Assembly: GCA_016870115.1 (NCBI GenBank)
Contig: VGCH01000015.1
Coordinates: forward strand, 1 to 64,000
Direction of reading: 5' to 3'
DNA length: 64,000 nt
Origin: Alphaproteobacteria bacterium
GTDB lineage: Bacteria; Pseudomonadota; Alphaproteobacteria; Reyranellales; Reyranellaceae
Shown here: piece by piece, positions 24,196-34,087 of the stretch
Numbering within the stretch: position 1 is the first letter of the stretch
How the letters are laid out: each line of letters opens with the position of its first letter
Notes under the pieces: generated by a model
The model's database searches: none
What the model was told of the DNA's origin: nothing
Seen by the model: only the letters and a program-made list of their open reading frames with translations
Translations under genes and position numbers: made by a program

Positions 24196-26646
24196 ATGAA
24201 CGCCAATTTTCCCACGCAGGCTCGCGTCGTCATCATTGGCGGCGGCATCATGGGCTGCTCGACCGCCTACCATCTCGCGAAGAACGGCTGGACCGACGTT
24301 GTGCTGCTGGAGCAGGGGCGATTGAGTGGTGGCACGACCTGGCACGCCGCCGGCCTGGTCGGGCAATTGCGTACGTTTCAGAACCTCACTCGACTGATCC
24401 GCTACTCGACCGAACTCTATTCCAAGCTGGAGGAAGAGACCGGGCTTGCGACGGGCTGGAAGCAATGCGGCAGCCTCACGGTCGCCCGCACGCCGGAGCG
24501 CATGACGCTGTTGCATCGCGTGGCAGCCCAGGCGCGAGCGCAGGGAGTTGGCTGCGAGCCGCTGTCTCCGAAGGAGGCCGGCGACAAGTATCCGATCATG
24601 CGCACCGACGATCTGGTGGGCGCGGTATGGCTGCCGGGCGATGGCAAGGCCAATCCCGCTGACATCACCCAGGCGCTGGCCAAGGGCGCGCGCAATCGTG
24701 GCGTCCGCATCTTCGAAAAGACCCGCGTGACCTCGATCGACACGCGGGACGGACGTGTCACCGGTGTTCAGACCACCCAGGGCCCGATCAAGGCCGAGGT
24801 GGTGGTGAACTGCGGCGGACAATGGGCGCGCCAGGTCGGCCGTATGGTGGGCGTCACCGTGCCGCTCTATTCCTGCGAGCACATGTACATCGTCACCGAG
24901 AAGATGGAGGGCGTGCCGCGCGACCTGCCGGTCATGCGCGATCCCGATGGTTACATCTATTTCAAGGAGGAGGTCGGCGGCCTGCTGATGGGCGGCTTCG
25001 AGCCCGTCGCCAAGCCGTGGGAGAAGGACGTCATTCCCGACGATTTCGAGTTCGGGATGCTGCCCGACGACTGGGACCAGTTCCAGATCCTGATGGACAA
25101 TGCGCTGATCCGCGTGCCGCAGCTCGCCAAGACCGGCATCAAGACCTTCATGAACGGGCCCGAGAGCTTCACCCCGGACATGAACTACATCCTCGGCGAG
25201 GCGCCCGAGCTGCGCGGCTTCTTCGTCGGCGCCGGGTTCAACTCGATGGGCATCGCAAGCTCCGGCGGCGCGGGCATGGCGCTTGCCGAGTGGATCGTGG
25301 CGGGCGAGCCCACGCTCGATCTCTGGCCGGTCGACATCCGCCGCTTCGCGAGCTTCAACGGCAACGATATCTGGTTGCGCCCGCGCGTGTCCGAGACGCT
25401 CGGGCTGCACTACAAGATGCCCTGGCCTCAGCGCGAGTTCGAGACGGCGCGGCCGCTGCGTCGCTCGCCTCTCTTCGATCGCCTGAAGGCCAAGGGCGCC
25501 TGGTTCGGCAACAAGATGGGCTGGGAGCGGCCCAACTGGTTCGCGGGCGCCGGCGTCGAGCCACAGATGGAGTATGGCTGGGGCCGGACCAACTGGTTTC
25601 CGGCGGCGGCGGCCGAGCACAAGGCGGCGCGCGGATCGGTGGCACTGTTCGACCAGACCTCGTTCGGCAAGCTGCTGGTGGTTGGGCGCGACGCGCTCGC
25701 GGCGCTGCAGCGTCTCTGCGCCAACGACATCTCGGCTCCCGTCGGCACCACGATCTACAGCGCCATGCTGAACGAGCGCGGTAGCTTCGAGAGCGACCTT
25801 ACCGTGGCACGGCTCGCCGCCGACCGCTTCCTCGTGATCGTCGGCACCTCCGAGGCGACCCGCGCCAAGGATTGGATCGAGCGCCACTTGCGTTCCGACG
25901 AGGCGGTGAGCGTGATCGACGTCACCTCCGCCTGGGCGGTGATTTCGCTGATGGGGCCGCGGAGCCGCGAGGTTCTGCAGCGGGTGAGCCGCGCGGACCT
26001 TTCCAACGCAGCGTTTCCGTTCGGCACGATCCGCGAGATCGGCGTCGGCTATGCCACGGTGCTTGCATCGAGGCGCACCTATGTCGGTGAGCTCGGCTGG
26101 GAGCTTTACGTGCCTACCGAGTTCGCGGTCACCGTCTACGAGACTCTGCACGAGGTGGGCCGCGAGGCGGGCCTGCTGGATGCCGGCTATTACGCGATCG
26201 ACTCGCTGCGCCTCGAAAAGGCCTACCGGGCCTGGGGGCGCGAACTCACGCCAGACTACACGCCGTGGGAGGCGGGGTTGGGCTTCGCGGTCAAGCTCGA
26301 CAAGCCTGGTGGCTTCATCGGCCAGGCCACATTGGTAGCTGCCAAGGCCCGCCCGCTGTCGCGCCGGCTGGTGTCGGTGGTGCTTGAGGATGGCGAGCCG
26401 CTGCTTTGGGGTGGCGAGGCGATCCTGCGCGCAGGTGCCGCCGTGGGCGACCTCACCTCGGCTGGCTACGGCCACTCAATCGGCGCCAGCGTCGGTCTGG
26501 GCTACGTCACGCGTACCGATGGCGCGGTCGATGCCGCGTGGCTCGATGCCGGCGGGTTCGAGGTCGATCTGGCCGGGCGCCTCCTCAAGGCGCGCCTCTC
26601 GCTCCGCGCAGCGTGGGATCCCACGAGCGCCCGCACAAAGGTCTAG
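24196..26646 (+). CDS. Dimethylglycine/sarcosine dehydrogenase-like flavoenzyme, DAO + GcvT domains (copy 1)
   Basis: An 816-residue cytoplasmic enzyme with an N-terminal DAO-type FAD domain (VVIIGGGIMGCSTAYHL at 11-27) and a C-terminal folate-binding GcvT-like domain (about 430-800). His50 in TTWHAAGLVGQ is at the position that binds FAD covalently in mammalian DMGDH. The GcvT end has LGWELYVPTEF and SLRLEKAYRAWGREL. The family oxidatively demethylates N-methylated amino acids and passes the one-carbon unit to tetrahydrofolate. The ATG at 24196 is chosen because FAD binding begins at once. The frame stays open far upstream, but only over the ADH gene. It is the last gene of the operon. A paralogue sits at 38.2-40.6 kb. 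Confidence 0.87.
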   Translation: MNANFPTQARVVIIGGGIMGCSTAYHLAKNGWTDVVLLEQGRLSGGTTWHAAGLVGQLRTFQNLTRLIRYSTELYSKLEEETGLATGWKQCGSLTVARTPERMTLLHRVAAQARAQGVGCEPLSPKEAGDKYPIMRTDDLVGAVWLPGDGKANPADITQALAKGARNRGVRIFEKTRVTSIDTRDGRVTGVQTTQGPIKAEVVVNCGGQWARQVGRMVGVTVPLYSCEHMYIVTEKMEGVPRDLPVMRDPDGYIYFKEEVGGLLMGGFEPVAKPWEKDVIPDDFEFGMLPDDWDQFQILMDNALIRVPQLAKTGIKTFMNGPESFTPDMNYILGEAPELRGFFVGAGFNSMGIASSGGAGMALAEWIVAGEPTLDLWPVDIRRFASFNGNDIWLRPRVSETLGLHYKMPWPQREFETARPLRRSPLFDRLKAKGAWFGNKMGWERPNWFAGAGVEPQMEYGWGRTNWFPAAAAEHKAARGSVALFDQTSFGKLLVVGRDALAALQRLCANDISAPVGTTIYSAMLNERGSFESDLTVARLAADRFLVIVGTSEATRAKDWIERHLRSDEAVSVIDVTSAWAVISLMGPRSREVLQRVSRADLSNAAFPFGTIREIGVGYATVLASRRTYVGELGWELYVPTEFAVTVYETLHEVGREAGLLDAGYYAIDSLRLEKAYRAWGRELTPDYTPWEAGLGFAVKLDKPGGFIGQATLVAAKARPLSRRLVSVVLEDGEPLLWGGEAILRAGAAVGDLTSAGYGHSIGASVGLGYVTRTDGAVDAAWLDAGGFEVDLAGRLLKARLSLRAAWDPTSARTKV

Positions 26647-26649
26647 CCC

Positions 26650-28305
26650 TCAGCCCGCCGCGGGCCGCAGCCGCGTCTCGGAGAGCTCGCCAGCGGCCTC
26701 GAGGATGGGATAGGCGACCGAGGTCAGGTGGCCGTTGATCCGCTTGAGGTCGCGGATCACGTCCATGTGGATCGAGCTGGTCTCGATCGATTCGGGCCGG
26801 CCCTGCCGCAGACGGGCGAAGTGGCTCTCCGCGGCGCGGGTTTCGGCCTCGCGGATCGTTGTCTTTTCGGCGATCAGTCGTCGTGCCAGCGCGATATCGC
26901 GGGTGGTGAAGACATTCAGCGCCAGCCGAAGATTGTCGAGAATCCGCGCATGGAAACCCTTGAGTTCGGCAAGGCCTTCGGCCGAGAAGGCGTAGCGGTT
27001 CTTGATCTTCTTGGCGGCAAGTTCCATCAGGTTCTTGTCGACGATGTCGCCGACATGTTCGAGATTCATGGTGAAGCTCAGAATCTCGACGTAGCGTCGG
27101 CCATCCTCCTCGCCGAGCTCCTGACGCGACGCCTGGATGAGGTAGAGCTTGATCGCCTCGTGTAGCCTGTCGACGGCGTCGTCGGACTGCTCGATCGCCT
27201 TGACCAGCTTCTGGTCGTCGCGCTCGAAGACTTCCATCGTCTGGCGAAGCATGTCGGCCACGCGATCCCCCAGATTGAGCGTCTCGCGCGCTGCGCAGCC
27301 CAGCGCCTCGGCGGGTGAATCGAGTACGTTCGGATCGAGATGACGCGGCCGGCCCGGATCGTCGAGGGTCGCTCGTTCCGGCAGGATGCGTCGGCACACC
27401 ATCGCCACAAGATCGGTGAAGGGAAGAAACAGGAGCGCGACGCCCAGATTGAAGAACGTATGGAAGTTGATGGCCAGCCGCGCGGGTTCGGGCTCGATCC
27501 GCGCGAGCAGGTCGGCGAGCGGCCCGACGAAAAACACGCAGACCACAGCCACCGCGCCCCGCATCAGTAGATTGCCGAGCGGCACGCGCCGCGCCTCAAC
27601 CTCGGCCCCCGACTGGGCCATGAAGGGCGCGAACGCCCCGCCGACATTGACGCCCAGGACCAGCGCGACCGCCAGCCGCGGCTCGACCAGACCGCCGGCC
27701 GCCAGCGACATCACCAGCAGCACCACCGAGAGGCTTGAGTGGACCAGCCAGGTCAGCACGGCGGCGACCAGAGCGGCCAGCACATACTCGGTCTGCAGCC
27801 CGACCAGCAGCGTCGCGAAGGTGGGTGAACTCTTGAGGGGGGCGGCGGCCGTCGCGATCAGCTTCAGCGACAACAGCATCAGGCCGAGCCCGATCGCCAC
27901 GCGAGCGAGGTGGCGCGGTCGGTCCGAGGCACTGGACAGGAACGCGATCACGCCGGCAGCGATCAGCACGGGCGAGAGGAGCGACAGATCGAACGACAGG
28001 ACCTGGGCGGCGAGCGTGCTGCCCACATCCGCCCCCAGCATGACCGCGAGCGCAATGCCAAGCGGAATGAGTCCGCGCCCGGCGAAGGAACTCAGCAGCA
28101 ACGCGGTCGCGGTACTGGATTGCAGGATGCCGGTGATGGCGAGGCCGCCCGCGAAGGCGGTGAACCGGTTTCGCGCGCAGGCCGCGACGGCGCGGCGCAG
28201 ATGCGCGCCGAAGGCGCGGGTGAGGCCGGTACGGACCATCCGCACGCCCCAAAGCAGCAGCGCCACGCTGCCGACCAGATGAAGGACCAGTTCCGCGCCG
28301 GACAT
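26650..28305 (-). CDS. Na+/phosphate cotransporter family protein (NptA/YjbB-like) with PhoU-like tail
   Basis: A 551-residue membrane protein. The N-terminal two-thirds carry two Na_Pi_cotrans repeats: the first with TGILQSSTATALLLSS and GADVGSTLAAQ, the inverted second with HSSLSVVLLVMSL and GVNVGGAFAP. QSS in the first and HSS in the second mark the transport core. The last 200 residues form a charged helical PhoU-like domain (about 355-545). YjbB-type proteins export phosphate when it is in excess. The gene lies beside a phosphonate-degrading operon that releases phosphate, which would make a phosphate safety valve sensible. It is convergent with the DMGDH-like gene, with 3 bases between the stops. 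Confidence 0.87.
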   Translation of the reverse strand: MSGAELVLHLVGSVALLLWGVRMVRTGLTRAFGAHLRRAVAACARNRFTAFAGGLAITGILQSSTATALLLSSFAGRGLIPLGIALAVMLGADVGSTLAAQVLSFDLSLLSPVLIAAGVIAFLSSASDRPRHLARVAIGLGLMLLSLKLIATAAAPLKSSPTFATLLVGLQTEYVLAALVAAVLTWLVHSSLSVVLLVMSLAAGGLVEPRLAVALVLGVNVGGAFAPFMAQSGAEVEARRVPLGNLLMRGAVAVVCVFFVGPLADLLARIEPEPARLAINFHTFFNLGVALLFLPFTDLVAMVCRRILPERATLDDPGRPRHLDPNVLDSPAEALGCAARETLNLGDRVADMLRQTMEVFERDDQKLVKAIEQSDDAVDRLHEAIKLYLIQASRQELGEEDGRRYVEILSFTMNLEHVGDIVDKNLMELAAKKIKNRYAFSAEGLAELKGFHARILDNLRLALNVFTTRDIALARRLIAEKTTIREAETRAAESHFARLRQGRPESIETSSIHMDVIRDLKRINGHLTSVAYPILEAAGELSETRLRPAAG

Positions 28306-28360
28306 GATCGCCCGAAACTACGCCTTGCGATGGAAATGTTAAAGTTCCGTGACGGTCCCG

Positions 28361-29227
28361 TCAGGGGGCCAGCGCGCGCGCCTCGTCCATGAAAGCCTGG
28401 ACCAACGCGGCGCGCCGCCGATCCTGAAGGCAGACCGCATACTCCGCGACATCCACGTCGGCCTTGTCGATCGCGATCGCACGGAAGCGTCGATCCTCGC
28501 CCAGTTCGCTCGCGAACACCGCGCCCACACCGAAGCCCGCCGCCACCGCCTCGCGCACGCCCTCACGGGTCTGTACCTCGATGATGCTGCGGGGCTGTAC
28601 GCCGGCGGCGGCCATCGCCCGTTCCAGCACCTCGCGGGTGATCGAGCCGCGCTCGCGCAGCACCAGGTCCGCGCCGTCGAGGGCCGCCACGGCCACCCGT
28701 CGTCGCCGGGCGAGCGCATGATCGGCGGGGGCGAACAGCACCAACCTGTCTCGCCGCAGCAGCAAGGCCTGCAGGCGCGGGTCCGAGACACTGCGCGCCA
28801 TCACGGCGACGTCCGCGTCGTGGCGCAGCAGCCGCTCTAGCACGACGGCCGAGTTGTCGATCGACAAGGAGAACGTCACGCCGTCGGCGCGCCGCTTCAG
28901 GGCCGCCATGATCGACACCACGTGATGGGCGCTATCCGCCGCGATGCGCAGATGCCCATGTGTCAGCGTCCCTTCGCCCGCGAGAAGGGCCCGGGCCTCA
29001 TCCTCGGCCGCGAACAGCCGCGTCGTGATGGCGTGGAGCTGGCGACCGGCGTCGGTCGGCACGGCGCCCCGACCGCGACGGTCGAACAGGCGCGCCTCAT
29101 AGGCCCGCTCCAAGGCCGTCACTTGGCCCGACAGGTTGGGCTGGCTGAGGCCCGAGGTCCGGGCGGCGGCGGAAAATGATCCGGCCTCGGCGACAAGATG
29201 GAAGGCGCGGAGCTGGGCGGGTGTCAT
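28361..29227 (-). CDS. LysR-family regulator, divergent from phnW (PhnR-like)
   Basis: A 288-residue regulator with an N-terminal winged helix-turn-helix (MTPAQLRAFHLVAEAGSFSA, then SGLSQPNLSGQVTALE, residues 1-50) and a periplasmic-binding-like effector domain (about 90-285). The start at 29227 is preferred because the HTH begins directly there. An upstream in-frame Met would add 22 unconserved residues and run through the promoter. It is transcribed away from phnW across 71 bases, the classic LysR arrangement. In Sinorhizobium-type phnWAY clusters a LysR protein controls the operon, so AEP or a downstream intermediate is the likely inducer. That last point is inference. Confidence 0.87.
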   Translation of the reverse strand: MTPAQLRAFHLVAEAGSFSAAARTSGLSQPNLSGQVTALERAYEARLFDRRGRGAVPTDAGRQLHAITTRLFAAEDEARALLAGEGTLTHGHLRIAADSAHHVVSIMAALKRRADGVTFSLSIDNSAVVLERLLRHDADVAVMARSVSDPRLQALLLRRDRLVLFAPADHALARRRRVAVAALDGADLVLRERGSITREVLERAMAAAGVQPRSIIEVQTREGVREAVAAGFGVGAVFASELGEDRRFRAIAIDKADVDVAEYAVCLQDRRRAALVQAFMDEARALAP

Positions 29228-29298
29228 GTAAGCGAAACCGATGGATAACATTTGAATTATATACTGGACGGATATCAGCCGCACGCCGAACATGCGCC
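29228..29298. promoter_or_regulatory. Overlapping divergent promoters of lysR and phnW
   Basis: This AT-rich 71-bp gap stands out in a GC-rich window. On the minus strand there is a perfect TATAAT (complement of 29256-29261) that could drive lysR. On the plus strand TATACT (29260-29265) overlaps it and could serve phnW. Neither has a good -35 hexamer, which fits activation by the LysR protein. TAACATTTGAATTA (29246-29259) has the T-N11-A form and dyad ends of a LysR box. Confidence 0.5.
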
Positions 29299-30453
29299 AT
29301 GGCTCCCTCTGTTCCCGCCCGCTCCGAAACCGGCGATCCGCTGCTGCTGACGCCCGGTCCCCTCACCACCTCGGCCACCGTCAAGCAGGCGATGGTCCAC
29401 GACTGGGGCTCGCGCGATGCCGGCTTCATCGCCATCAACAAGATGGTGCTGGAGAAGATTTGCGAGTTGGCGGGCGGGCAGGGGACGCACGTGACCGTGC
29501 CGGTCCAGGGCTCCGGGACCTTCGCGGTCGAAGCGATGATCACCAGCTTCGTGCCGCGCACCGGTAAGCTTCTGGTGCTGATGAACGGGGCTTACGGGCA
29601 GCGCGCGCGCCGGATCGCGGAGATCGCGGGCCGGGGTGTTGCCGCACTGGAGACGCCTGAAGACACGCCCCCTGACCTCGCCCGCCTCGAGGCCACGCTG
29701 AAGGCCGATCCGGCGATCACGCACGTCTTCGCTGTCCACTGCGAGACCACCTCGGGCATCCTGAACCCCATCCGCGAGATCGCGCTCCTGGTGCAGCGCC
29801 TTGGCAGGCGCTTGCTGGTCGACTCGATGAGCGCCTTTGGGGCGATCGAGATCGACGCCCGCGCGGTGCCCTACGACGCGCTCGCCGCCTCGTCCAACAA
29901 GTGCCTGGAGGGCGTGCCAGGGCTCGGCTTTGTCGTTTGTCGCCGGGAGGCCTTGGCCGAGTGCAAGGGCAATGCCACGACGCTCGTGCTCGATCTGCAC
30001 GATCAGGCCGAGGGCTTCGCCAAGACCGGCCAGTACCGCTTCACGCCGCCGATCCACGTGATCGCGGCGCTCGGTCGCGCGATCGAGGAGCACGCGGTCG
30101 AAGGCGGTGTTGCCGGCCGCGGGCGCCGCTACCGGGAAAATGCGCGTGTGCTGATCGACGGCATGCGTGCCATGGGTTTCCGGACCTTGCTGGGCGATAC
30201 GCTGCAGGCGCCGATCATCGTCACCTTCCACATGCCGAGCGACCCCCGGTTCCGGTTCCAGCGCTTCTATGACGGGCTGAAGGATCGCGGCTACGTCATC
30301 TATCCGGGCAAGCTCACGGTCGCGGACTCGTTCCGCATGGGCTGCATTGGGCGCCTCTATCCACACCACATGCTGGGCGCGCTGCAGGCGGTGCGTGAGG
30401 TGCTGGACGAGATGCGCGTGACCAATGGCGGCCCCGCTTTGGCGGCGGAGTAG
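29299..30453 (+). CDS. phnW: 2-aminoethylphosphonate--pyruvate transaminase
   Basis: A 384-residue PLP enzyme of the class V aminotransferase group. It converts 2-aminoethylphosphonate plus pyruvate to phosphonoacetaldehyde plus alanine. It begins with the family motif PLLLTPGPLTTSATVKQAM (about 14-32). The active-site lysine is Lys201 in AASSNKCLEG. VHCETTSGILNP and LLVDSMSAFG, with the PLP-contacting Asp175, are all present. It ends 9 bases before phnA. The order phnW-phnA-phnY after a divergent LysR gene matches known AEP degradation clusters, which supports the specific assignment over serine-pyruvate aminotransferase. Confidence 0.92.
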   Translation: MAPSVPARSETGDPLLLTPGPLTTSATVKQAMVHDWGSRDAGFIAINKMVLEKICELAGGQGTHVTVPVQGSGTFAVEAMITSFVPRTGKLLVLMNGAYGQRARRIAEIAGRGVAALETPEDTPPDLARLEATLKADPAITHVFAVHCETTSGILNPIREIALLVQRLGRRLLVDSMSAFGAIEIDARAVPYDALAASSNKCLEGVPGLGFVVCRREALAECKGNATTLVLDLHDQAEGFAKTGQYRFTPPIHVIAALGRAIEEHAVEGGVAGRGRRYRENARVLIDGMRAMGFRTLLGDTLQAPIIVTFHMPSDPRFRFQRFYDGLKDRGYVIYPGKLTVADSFRMGCIGRLYPHHMLGALQAVREVLDEMRVTNGGPALAAE

Positions 30454-31719
<1,266 letters not shown>

Positions 31720-31729
31720 GAGACAGCCC

Positions 31730-33184
31730 ATGGATACGCTTGCCCGCGCCGCGACCGAGCTGCGCCACGACCATCTGCGCATCGCGGGCCGCAAGGTCGA
31801 TACCGGCGCCCGCCTCGAGGTCCGCTATCCTTGGGACAACCGGCTGGTCGGCACGGTGCCGCGGGCCACGCCCGAGCTGGTCGCCGAGGCCTTTGCGATC
31901 GCCCATGCCTACAAGCCGAAGCTGACCCGCTACCAGCGCCAGCAAATCCTGCTGCGCACCGCCGAGGCGCTGGTGCGGCGGAAAGACGAGCTTGCGCGCC
32001 TGATCACCCTTGAGTCGGGCCTCTGCCTGAAGGATTCGCTCTACGAGGTCGGCCGTGCCTACGACGTCTTTACCTTCGCGGGCCAGCTCTGCCTGCAGGA
32101 CGACGGTCAGACCTTCTCGTGCGACCTCACCCCGCACGGCAAGTCGCGCAAGATCTTCACCTTGCGCCAGCCGTTGAACGCGATTTCGGCGATCACGCCG
32201 TTCAACCATCCGCTGAACATGGTCGCGCACAAGCTGGCGCCGGCCTTCGCCACCAACAATTGCGTGGTGCTGAAGCCGACCGAGCTCACGCCGCTGACCG
32301 CCTTGTTTCTGGCGGACACACTCTACGAGGCGGGTCTGCCACCCGAGATGCTGTCGGTGGTGACCGGCAATCCGTCCGACATCGGCGATGCGATGATCGT
32401 GGATCCGCGCGCGGATCTCGTCACCTTCACGGGCTCGGTGCGGGTGGGCAAGTACATCGCCGAGAAGGCGGGCTACAAGCGGATCGTGCTCGAACTGGGC
32501 GGCAACGACCCGCTGATCGTCATGGAAGACGCCGATCTCGACAAGGCGGCGGAACTCGCGGTCGCCGGTGCCACCAAGAACTCGGGCCAGCGCTGTACCG
32601 CCGTGAAGCGCATTCTCGTCGTCGACAAGGTGGCCGATGCGTTCGTCGAGCGTGTGGTCGCGCGGGCCCGCAAGCTCAAGGCCGGCGATCCGCTCGATCC
32701 CGAGACCGATGTCGGCACGGTGATCCACGAACGCGCCGCCACGCTCTTCCAGAATCGCGTGAACGACGCCGTCGCCAACCACGGGGCGCGCCTCTTGCAC
32801 GGCAACGATCGACGCGGCGCGCTGTTCCCGCCGACCGTCGTCGACCGTGTCGATCCGACTTGCGAGCTGGTGCGCGAGGAGACGTTCGGGCCGGCGATCC
32901 CGATCATCCGGGTGCGCGATATCGCCCACGCGATCGAGGTCTCCAACGGCACCGCCTATGGCCTGTCGTCGGGCGTATGCACCGATCGGCTGGACTACAT
33001 CACGCGCTTCGTCGAAGAGCTGCAGGTCGGCACGGTCAATGTCTGGGAAGTGCCGGGCTACCGCATCGAGATGTCGCCGTTCGGCGGGATCAAGGACTCC
33101 GGGCTTGGCTACAAGGAAGGCGTGCTGGAGGCGATGAAGAGCTTCACCAACGTGAAGACCTGGTCGCTGCCCTGGCCGGGCTGA
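31730..33184 (+). CDS. phnY: Phosphonoacetaldehyde dehydrogenase
   Basis: A 484-residue NAD-dependent aldehyde dehydrogenase that oxidises phosphonoacetaldehyde to phosphonoacetate, linking PhnW to PhnA. The general base Glu255 lies in LELGGNDP and the catalytic cysteine is Cys289 in [23 protein letters not shown] is the nucleotide-binding region, and [10 protein letters not shown] and [13 protein letters not shown] are usual ALDH motifs. The assignment to PhnY rather than another ALDH rests on gene order. A near-perfect palindrome 44 bases after the stop may end the transcript. The ATG at 31730 follows phnA by 10 bases; the earlier in-frame start lies inside phnA. Confidence 0.88.
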   Translation: MDTLARAATELRHDHLRIAGRKVDTGARLEVRYPWDNRLVGTVPRATPELVAEAFAIAHAYKPKLTRYQRQQILLRTAEALVRRKDELARLITLESGLCLKDSLYEVGRAYDVFTFAGQLCLQDDGQTFSCDLTPHGKSRKIFTLRQPLNAISAITPFNHPLNMVAHKLAPAFATNNCVVLKPTELTPLTALFLADTLYEAGLPPEMLSVVTGNPSDIGDAMIVDPRADLVTFTGSVRVGKYIAEKAGYKRIVLELGGNDPLIVMEDADLDKAAELAVAGATKNSGQRCTAVKRILVVDKVADAFVERVVARARKLKAGDPLDPETDVGTVIHERAATLFQNRVNDAVANHGARLLHGNDRRGALFPPTVVDRVDPTCELVREETFGPAIPIIRVRDIAHAIEVSNGTAYGLSSGVCTDRLDYITRFVEELQVGTVNVWEVPGYRIEMSPFGGIKDSGLGYKEGVLEAMKSFTNVKTWSLPWPG

Positions 33185-33227
33185 GGGCTTTCCGCTCGGA
33201 GTGGCCGCTGTTGCCACGTGCCCATCG

Positions 33228-33255
33228 TTGCGGACACACTGTGTCGGCAAGTTTT
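33228..33255 (+). terminator. 23-bp palindrome followed by T4, after phnY
   Basis: TTGCGGACACA-C-TGTGTCGGCAA (33228-33250) is a palindrome with one mismatched pair, followed by GTTTT. As RNA it makes a roughly 10-bp stem with a 3-nt loop and a short T tract, so it could end phnWAY transcription. It lies only 20 bases before the next start codon, so a protein operator is an alternative. Confidence 0.5.
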
Positions 33256-33269
33256 CTCGGGGACAGTCC

Positions 33270-34085
33270 ATGACCGTCAGTCAGGCCACCAAGGCCGAGA
33301 AGTTCCGCGCACTGCACGAGCGACCCGGCGGCTTCGTGATCGCCAATGCTTTCGACGCCGGTTCGGCGCGCATTCTGGCCGGACTCGGCTTTGAGGCGCT
33401 CGCGACCTCAAGCGGTGCCAAGGCGGGTGTCCTGGGGCGACGTGACGGCAAGGTGAGCCGCGCGGAGGCGCTGGCCAACGCGCGAGCCATCGCCGAGGCG
33501 TCTGACCTGCCGGTATCGGGCGATCTTGAACAGGGCTACGACGACTCGCCCGAAGCGGCAGCGGTCACCATTCGGGAGGCCGCGGGCGTCGGGTTGGTCG
33601 GTGGTTCGATCGAGGACTGGAGCGGCAGCCGCACCTACGACAGCGAGGAGGCGGTTCGGCGCGTGGCGGCGGCTTCGGCAGCCGCGCGGTCGCTGGCGTT
33701 TCCGTTCCTGCTGACCGGCCGCTGCGAGAATTTCCTGCGCGGCCGCCCCGACCTTGCCGACACCATCGCGCGCCTCAAGGCCTACGAGGCGGCTGGCGCC
33801 GACGTGCTGATGGCGCCGGGCCTGCCCGATCTCGACGCCGTGCGTCAGGTGTGCGCGGCGCTGAAGAAGCCGTTCAATTTCATGGTCGGCATCAAGGGCC
33901 GCTCCTTCAGCGTGGCGGAGTTGCAGGCGGCCGGCGTGCGGCGGATCAGTCTCGCCACCTCGCTTTGGCGGGCCGCGATGAGCGGTCTGATCGACGCGGC
34001 GCGCGAGGTTCGCGACAAGGGCACCTTCGGCTATGTCGACAGCTCCGTGCCGAGCGGCGAGCTTGTGAAGTTCATGAAGGAGTGA
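33270..34085 (+). CDS. Isocitrate lyase/PEP mutase superfamily protein (copy 1)
   Basis: A 271-residue cytoplasmic TIM-barrel enzyme of the PEP-mutase/isocitrate-lyase superfamily (COG2513 type). The Mg2+-site motif is SGDLEQGYDD near 80, the substrate loop is GGSIEDWSGSRTYD near 112, and LTGRCENFLRG near 150 gives the usual R-x-E. The lyase KKCGH motif is absent, and the EDKxFPKxNS gating loop of true PEP mutases is replaced. Members of this group are poorly defined; oxaloacetate or dimethylmalate-type lyases are alternatives. The ATG at 33270 is chosen because homology begins there. It is followed after 2 bases by a Bug-type binding protein, and a paralogue lies at 36.6 kb. Its place next to phnWAY hints at C-P metabolism without proving it. 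Confidence 0.78.
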   Translation: MTVSQATKAEKFRALHERPGGFVIANAFDAGSARILAGLGFEALATSSGAKAGVLGRRDGKVSRAEALANARAIAEASDLPVSGDLEQGYDDSPEAAAVTIREAAGVGLVGGSIEDWSGSRTYDSEEAVRRVAAASAAARSLAFPFLLTGRCENFLRGRPDLADTIARLKAYEAAGADVLMAPGLPDLDAVRQVCAALKKPFNFMVGIKGRSFSVAELQAAGVRRISLATSLWRAAMSGLIDAAREVRDKGTFGYVDSSVPSGELVKFMKE

Positions 34086-34087
34086 CG

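Noticed and set aside
21554-26475. Very long minus-strand open frames (up to about 860 codons) opposite the ligase, ADH and DMGDH genes
   Set aside because: They lie antisense to well-conserved genes and read as Arg/His/Gly-rich nonsense. They are a by-product of high GC third positions.
28350-28363. TGACGG-TC-CCGTCA dyad over the LysR stop codon
   Set aside because: A 2-nt spacer cannot form a stable RNA loop and there is no T tract, so it is not supported as a terminator.
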